From NCBI GenBank assembly GCA_951640165.1, contig OX621234.1, forward strand, positions 4,035,001 to 4,099,000: a stretch of 64,000 nt of DNA, read 5' to 3'. Source of the DNA: Pseudoips prasinana (taxonomy: Eukaryota; Arthropoda; Insecta; Lepidoptera; Nolidae). Made by a program: the position numbers and the translations under genes. Below the pieces are notes generated by a model. That model worked only from the letters and a program-made list of their open reading frames with translations. It searched no databases and was not told the origin of the DNA. Shown here piece by piece: positions 58,766 through 64,000 of the stretch (position 1 is its first letter; each line of letters opens with the position of its first letter).

Positions 58766-58777
58766 CTGGCAGATCAA

Positions 58778-59390
58778 ATTTATTTTATTTTATTTTATTG
58801 GTACAGAAACAGATTACAGATTCTATGAAGTTCTACATATTTTATGTTATAAGCAAAATTATAACCTGTAGTCCAATTATAACTTTACACAACACTTATA
58901 TTATAGCTTCATATATATTTTTAATATTCTAGATAATTGAAATTAAAGTACACACACAATAATTATACATAATACACAATAATTGGCATGGTAAAATTAA
59001 TAGTTTGATTTTATAAAGGGTTGATAGGTTTTAATTGTAGATTTTCTTTTTTGAACAAAGCTTTTTTAAAGTTGTTTATACTGTCATGAAATATGTCAGT
59101 TTCGGAGCTTAAAGAATTATACTGCTTTCACATCCTTATAAGTGGACTATTTTGAGATACATTATTATTATTTCTAACGGGTATGCGTATACCACAACTC
59201 TTTAAGTTGTGGTATACGCACAGATCGCGTTGGTATTTTAAAGTCTAAGTGACTTACAAGGTTACTGTTAAGTTTGTTATTTACAATTTTATGTATTGAT
59301 TTAGGATTTAGGATTCCCTTGCTAACACCCTTCCGGAGGATGTAGGTATTATCTATCGGTTTTGTTTTTCTAGAAACATGACCGACTGTT
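58778..59390 (-). pseudogene. Element A-family LINE, C-terminal fragment
   Basis: Minus strand: SIHKIVNNKLNSNLVSHLDF, KIPTRSV, DLCVYHNLKSCGIRIPVRNN, SPLIRM, a stop, KQYNSLSSETDIFHDSINNF and KKALFKKENLQL. This follows the C-terminal order of element A (LHKIVHSIIDAPDLTSILNF ... FKRKVRHIM). A 3' region ends in ACCAATAAAATAAAATAAAA, the same tail type as element A. Stops and the frame state make it inert. A 16-bp fold-back lies in its coding part (59184-59220). Confidence 0.62.
59184..59220. repeat. Perfect 16-bp fold-back, 5-nt loop
   Basis: TGCGTATACCACAACT (59184-59199) pairs with 59205-59220 around CTTTA. It lies within a LINE coding remnant. Confidence 0.8.
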
Positions 59391-60039
59391 TAACTCATCC
59401 TTAAAATACTGAGAGTAAATGAATATAGTTTAATCACCTCGACAGTGATTTGTTTACAAACATTCACGGAACTTGGCTCAAGTTGAGGTATGTAGTTTCA
59501 CTTAATCCAAGTACAAGAACATGATGATACTTAAGCGTTACATAACCGAACGTGATGGAACTTTAGAGTTACAGAGACGTTGCCCGCTTGGAAATCGGTT
59601 AATTGGTAGCGTAAACGACGCATAATGTCAGTATTAGCACATTTACGTGTACTGTGTTTAGCATTCTGCCCGTGAATATGGTAGATAACATCTCTGCCTC
59701 CACGTATTAATGTAGAAAGCCAGTTGCAAGAAAGTCCCTAAAAATCAACCATCTCATGCATCTCCAAGTGAGGTCCATCCAACCCTTAAGGTTAAACAGT
59801 ACTTATATTAAAAAAGCGAATGTTTGTGAGTATAGATGAATGGATCATTGTCACGTAAAAACTATGGAACAGATTTTGATGTAACTTTATGTAACTTTAT
59901 GTAACTAATATAGCCTATATTATTTATCCAAATAATTTTGTTCACCCAAAAAGTGCTCAATCCGATTAAAGAAGTTTTCGGTTAAAAAGCTTCTATTTTT
60001 GTTTAAACATACGCATTATAAGCACCGCATTGCTTATAC
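59391..60039. other. Unassigned stretch
   Basis: GTAACTTTAT is repeated in tandem near 59880-59905. No gene or known element is seen. Confidence 0.3.
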
Positions 60040-60410
60040 TAATAATGTCCTCCTTGCCGATTTTCGGCCACGGCGGCCAGTCTCAATAGAGATTAGCCAT
60101 CTGCGCGGGACATATTATAGTGCTCAAGTGTGTGCGCAAACACAGGAGCACTTTCTATTTCATCACTCTCATGATCCGATGGGACGCCTAGCGAAACGAC
60201 CGAAAAGAGGTCAGGTGCAGGACCGACGGCTTAAGATGCCCTCCGAGGCACGGGGGTATGATACCGCCAACTCCCAGACTTCGGGCTGATGCTGAGAAAT
60301 TTTTCTTATTACAGAAAAGTCCCAAAATCACTTATGGCCTGACCCGGGATTTAAACCCAGGACCTCGTTCTCTGCGGGTGAACACGCTACCGCTAGACCA
60401 ACGAGGCAGT
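60040..60410 (-). mobile_element. SINE-3, full-length copy
   Basis: Minus strand head GACTGCCTCGTTGGTCTAGC with B-box GGTTTAAATCCCGGG; body as at 57569-57945. The region corresponding to 29150-29270 is simple here, which shows the inverted duplication there is secondary. Confidence 0.75.
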
Positions 60411-60439
60411 CTGTCAGTCAGTCAGTTTGCTTATAATAC

Positions 60440-60675
60440 TACTTACTTATCGTATGGACAGTGGTTACCCTAGTGTCAGAGTTGTTCAAGCCGACCAGTA
60501 GGCCTCTGACATGGCTTAACGACTCTAATGACTACAACTGGAACCGATAGCTCAACGTGCCCTCCGAAGCACGGATGCTCAGAAATTAAACCACTTTGGC
60601 GGTTACCCATCTATGGACTGACTACAAGCCTAGTTCCCTAACCTCGCCAATTACGGATCGGTGAGAACATATGAC
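60440..60675 (+). repeat. Repeat J, full-length copy
   Basis: CTTATCGTATGGACAGTGGT, GTCAGAGTTGTTCAAGCCGA, CCTCCGAAGCACGGATGCTC, TAACCTCGCCAATTACGGAT. It is preceded by GTCAGTCAGTCAGT. Confidence 0.55.
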
Positions 60676-60765
60676 AAAACGATTAGATATTAATAAAAAA
60701 TACTATATTATTTAATGTTTTATTATAGGAATATGATAGAAATAAACAGATCCGTTATTTTTTTT

Positions 60766-60968
60766 TATCATCATCATCATCATATCAGCCGAAAGACTGC
60801 TGGACAAAGGCCTCCCCCAAACATCTTCACAATAGCTGGTCTTGCGCTATCCGCATCCAGCGACTTCCAACGACCCTCACAAGATCATCGGTCCATCTTG
60901 TGAGGGGGGGGGGGGGGCACGCTTCGTCTTCCGGTTCGTGGTTACCACTCAAGAACCTATCTGCCCCA
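60766..60968 (-). mobile_element. RTE-type LINE 3' end
   Basis: ATCATCATCATCATCATATC at the low-coordinate end is the tail. GACTGCTGGACAAAGGCCTC, CACAAGATCATCGGTCCATC and GTCTTCCGGTTCGTGGTTAC are the reverse complement of the usual end. A run of 14-15 G residues (about 60903-60917) replaces the GGGGCC segment. Confidence 0.65.
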
Positions 60969-60984
60969 TTGATATGGAGATAGC

Positions 60985-61055
60985 TGGCACCCTGGATTAA
61001 CACATAGGCTATTTACTAAGTTTAATGTGGGTTTAACCGCGGGGCATAGCTAGTT
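60985..61055 (+). mobile_element. Helitron 3' end fragment
   Basis: AACACATAGGCTATTTACTA, TTTAATGTGGGTTTAACCGC and GGGGCATAGCTAGT. The hairpin is degraded. It stands tail to tail with the next Helitron, 8 bp apart. Confidence 0.6.
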
Positions 61056-61063
61056 TATATCAT

Positions 61064-61363
61064 ACTAGCTGTGCCCCGCGGTTTTACCCGCGTTAAACTT
61101 TATAAATTATCACAGCTCTTCCCCCGTAGGTGATAGCGTGATAATATGTAGCCTATATGTTGACCCGACCTCTTGGTAATATTATAAATCCATATAGTAC
61201 TTTTTGTGTTACGCCCAGACATACATACAGACAAACAGACAAAAATTCTAAAAACTATATTTTTGACTTTGATGTCGATTGTTCATCACGCCACAGGTAT
61301 CCTTTTAAAAAAATATGCAATGTACAGTTCTGACTTTCCTACGATTTTATTATTATGTATAGA
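61064..61363 (-). mobile_element. Small Helitron, full-length
   Basis: Minus strand: starts TCTATACATAATAATAAAAT at 61363 and ends with hairpin CGCGG GTAAAA CCGCG and GGCACAGCTAGT at 61064. 300 bp; same subfamily as 8063-9689 (without mariner) and 12587-12895. No coding frame. Confidence 0.8.
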
Positions 61364-62220
61364 TTTATATTTTTTCTTGCTAAAGCGACATTAGAAATAA
61401 ATACTATGTATAGATTTTACGCGAACTATCTGCAACGGTTCGGGATGTACTGATAGCGGAGGCATTAATAGAGTCTGTTGGCACCCTTCCGGCACCTGTC
61501 CGGGAACCTCAAAGCACAGTATAAATATGTACAGTGAAGCGTATGAGGTGTGGTTTGGAAAATAATTAAACACAAATCACTATACTCAATAAACTTACAA
61601 AGGACTTTAACCATTTTGGGCTAACCGGTGAACAGCTGTATTGGGAAAAAAGAAATTCATAAATAATTTAGTAAAAATATTTAGTAAACATTGGTTTCTT
61701 TTGGGAGTGTCAAACTAAATTATATTAAAAACGAATAAAAAAGATTTTTAATTGACTATTGGTTGTGTATGGTGACAGTTGCTTTGCTGTGCAACATGCG
61801 GGATGCATTGAGTAAGGGTTGCCAAAATAAAAACTCAAAAAAAATAACATCGATGTTTCAATTCGAGAGCTTCAAAACATTAAAATGTTTGATGGAAGAC
61901 AGAGCTTTATCTAGCCGTTGTGGAATATTCATCATTAGCATCATCATCATATTAACCGCACACAAATAATAAAATATATTTTATGTAGAACAACATTTTT
62001 TTTTTGAAGTATTAAAAATCATCAGCTTGCCTACGCAACGTAAAACAAGCGAAGAAAGTTTTTGTCGAGAAAAAAATGTAATAAACGTAACAATTGTAAT
62101 AATCGTCGTTATTGGTATTTCGTCTTCGTTCATTTGAGTTTTGTCCGTCATGGTAGCGAGTATTATTAACGCGTGCTTTTCTTGAAGACTCTAATTAGAT
62201 GGGCCATAACCAAAATAATT
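61364..62220. other. AT-rich stretch, no gene seen
   Basis: No recognisable gene or repeat family. Possible unique intergenic DNA. Confidence 0.3.
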
Positions 62221-62330
62221 ACGCAAAGCAAAACAGCTCAGCATAATATACAAAAATAAAACGCAAAGCAAAACAGCTCAGCATAATATACAAAAATAAA
62301 ACGCAAAGCAAAACAGGTCAGCATAATATA
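62221..62330 (+). repeat. Tandem repeat, 40-bp unit x 2.75
   Basis: Units start ACGCAAAGCAAAACAGCTCA and end GCATAATATACAAAAATAAA. Copies 1 and 2 look identical; copy 3 has one change and is partial. Confidence 0.88.
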
Positions 62331-62860
62331 ATATACGATTTGAAATCGATTCCATAGGAATTCAAATCGATTCGACCGATTCCCAGTGCAGAGAACTGGC
62401 AACCCCGATCCAGAATCGATTGGTGATCGATTGTCAATGTCAATGTCATTCGCTCTGTGTTTGTGCTCTTGTTCGTTTGTGAATATTATTTCGACTTTGG
62501 ATATTTTTGACAACTTACCCTTTTCAAAATGGATTCTGATGATTTTTTAACGATCCCGGCTCACTCTTGGACTCAGAACCCGCTTTAAACGTTTTAATGA
62601 ACCCGTTTTACATGACGACCCGCGCATGAATATGGACTTCCCGATTTTGCCTAGTGAATTTTATTTTTTATTATCATATTAAACAATTGGATACAAAACT
62701 GCCGAAATATATGTTTTCTATGTACTGTAAGCCACTCAATAAAATAAAAAATAGTGCAATATTTTTATGTTCATGTTCAAGCCCAAACGCCATACAAAGT
62801 GGTTGATGTCCTTTATTTTAAACAAAAGTATGGTCATGGGTTATAAGCCCGTCATTTATT
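62331..62860. other. Unassigned stretch with ATCGATT cluster
   Basis: ATCGATT occurs four times between 62344 and 62432. A short frame MDSDDFLTIPAHSWTQNPL starts at 62529 and stops at once. No gene is called. Confidence 0.3.
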
Positions 62861-63016
62861 ATGCCCTATGGAGGTAGGCGCCCCAAGTACTCTCCTGGCT
62901 TCGAAGATGACGGTGATGTCGCGGAGTTCCAGGAGGATTACGCAGGCCGGAGGATGACCCACAGGGATTGGGCTGGTCTGAAGTGTGGCTTCGTCGCTAA
63001 CGGTGACGGATGTTGA
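62861..63016 (+). CDS. Small hypothetical ORF, 51 codons
   Basis: ATG at 62861 opens MPYGGRRPKYSPGFEDDGDV, then AEFQEDYAGRRMTHRDWAGL and KCGFVANGDGC, with TGA at 63014-63016. The local sequence is much richer in GC than its AT-rich surroundings, which is why I list it. No domain is recognised. It could be an exon remnant or part of a transposon. Confidence 0.22.
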   Translation: MPYGGRRPKYSPGFEDDGDVAEFQEDYAGRRMTHRDWAGLKCGFVANGDGC

Positions 63017-64000
63017 GATACAGTTGCAATTCGTACTTTGGACCCTCGTAGGCCGAACTTTGGACCCTGGAATTTACGTCCACTAAATAAAATATTCTTT
63101 TAAATAAAACCTCTCCTGTCTGTGACCGCGTAATGGTGATGAGGAAGCGGGAGTACTAATTACGCATATGGCGAATGTGTGCAAATGTCACAGGCAGAAG
63201 CGGAGTTTACAAATTTAAGTTTGTTATAAAAATGTTATAGAACAATGGTGTGAAGCACCGCACATAAAATAAATTTAGTGTAGGCATAAGGCACAATATG
63301 AAGTTGACGTGGTATTTGCCACAAGGTCAAATAAAGGTGGCCGGTACACGTTACAATACCCTACTTGAGTGAGAACTAAATAATAATCAACACTTACCCA
63401 ATATGAGGTTAACACTGATTGAAATTAACTTGTTAAACTAATAACTATTTGTGAATGAAGATTCACTTCAACTTGAAGATGTTACACGACGCGACTAAGA
63501 AAAATATAACGTTTCTTTTTAAGTGAGTGCGTACGTGCTATCGCAATGAGTGCAATCTGAGTCTGACCTCCCAACGTTCGCTAAATCCCCGCTCGGCGGC
63601 TCACGCTTCCCAACCGGTTTTGCTTAGCGACCGCTCGGCGGCTACGGAACTGGTTTAAAGCGGCGGAGAATTAATACTAAAATGAACTAAGGAGCGTTGA
63701 ATAGAAATACAACGTTACAACAGTAAGGAAAGTAATCTTAGTACATTATCTATTCCATTTACGTCGACTAATTATAGGTAAAATTCATATATAGTGCGAG
63801 TAACCAAGGATTTAATGAATCTTAATTTTTCCAATAACTTTTAACATATGTATGCTGCCTTCAGCTGATCTGATTTAGAGTAAAGTCGGAGCATTGTATG
63901 TGGGTATTAGTCGCTACTTACTATTCGTGAATACCTGTTGCCCTTATGTTTCCTATTATAGCAGTAATATACATATATTTTGTTTGTATAGCCGTTGGTT
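63017..64000. other. Unassigned right edge
   Basis: CGCTCGGCGGCT occurs twice (about 63590 and 63630) in a short GC-rich patch. Nothing else is recognised. Confidence 0.25.

Noticed and set aside
62221..62513. Protein encoded across the 40-bp tandem repeat
   Set aside because: The minus-strand frame merely passes through the repeat array and has no recognisable composition or domain.

Overview
The window reads as intergenic DNA from an insect, most likely a moth or butterfly (Lepidoptera). The basis is the AT-rich base composition with GC-rich islands, tRNA-headed SINEs, small Helitrons ending in a CTAGT signature, RTE-type LINE ends with GAT/TGA-repeat tails, a mariner, and a gypsy-type element with an env gene. 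Nothing suggests bacterial or organellar DNA. The species cannot be named from this sequence. Only one host gene is well supported: an intronless trypsin-fold serine protease at 40839-41714 on the minus strand. Almost everything else that codes is a transposable element or a fragment of one. Family labels (SINE-1 to SINE-3, MITE-1 to MITE-4, LINE-X, repeats G, H and J) are mine.

Layout. 1-7.5 kb: a GC-rich repeat seen twice, 3' ends of LINE-X and RTE LINEs, a 410-bp MITE, repeat G and a decayed CR1-type fragment. 8-10.7 kb: a mariner inside a Helitron, then a fold-back MITE split by a CR1-type 3' end. 10.8-15.4 kb: SINEs, opposed LINE-X copies, a local direct duplication and Helitrons. 15.7-24.0 kb: a CR1-type LINE on the minus strand (element B), cut by a Helitron near its stop codon and by a 3.2-kb LINE (element A, plus strand) inside its reverse transcriptase. 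24-29.7 kb: fragments, tandem repeats and a three-level nest. 29.8-32.3 kb: a 5'-truncated CR1-type LINE (element C, minus). 32.4-45.4 kb: fragments of at least four LINE types, SINEs, MITEs and the protease gene.

45.4-56.8 kb is the largest unit: a gypsy/errantivirus-like LTR element on the minus strand. Its two 234-bp LTRs look identical and are flanked by a GTAC duplication. It has gag, a pol that starts at RNase H (protease and reverse transcriptase are absent), and an env that is broken by a stop, a frame change and a full-length two-ORF CR1-type LINE (element D, 46947-52179). Element D has both frames open and is the best candidate for a recently active element. 56.8-64 kb returns to SINEs, MITEs, Helitrons and mostly featureless AT-rich DNA.

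Two cross-cutting patterns stand out. First, several short near-perfect inverted duplications occur, five of them with a loop of exactly 5 nt. Second, tRNA-like stretches lie in the 5' leaders of two diverged CR1-type elements, whose ORF1 carries an SGNH-hydrolase-like domain without its catalytic serine. Boundaries were placed by eye. Edges of LTRs, Helitrons, mariner and nested insertions rest on duplicated or terminal bases; edges of old fragments are accurate only to a few tens of bases.
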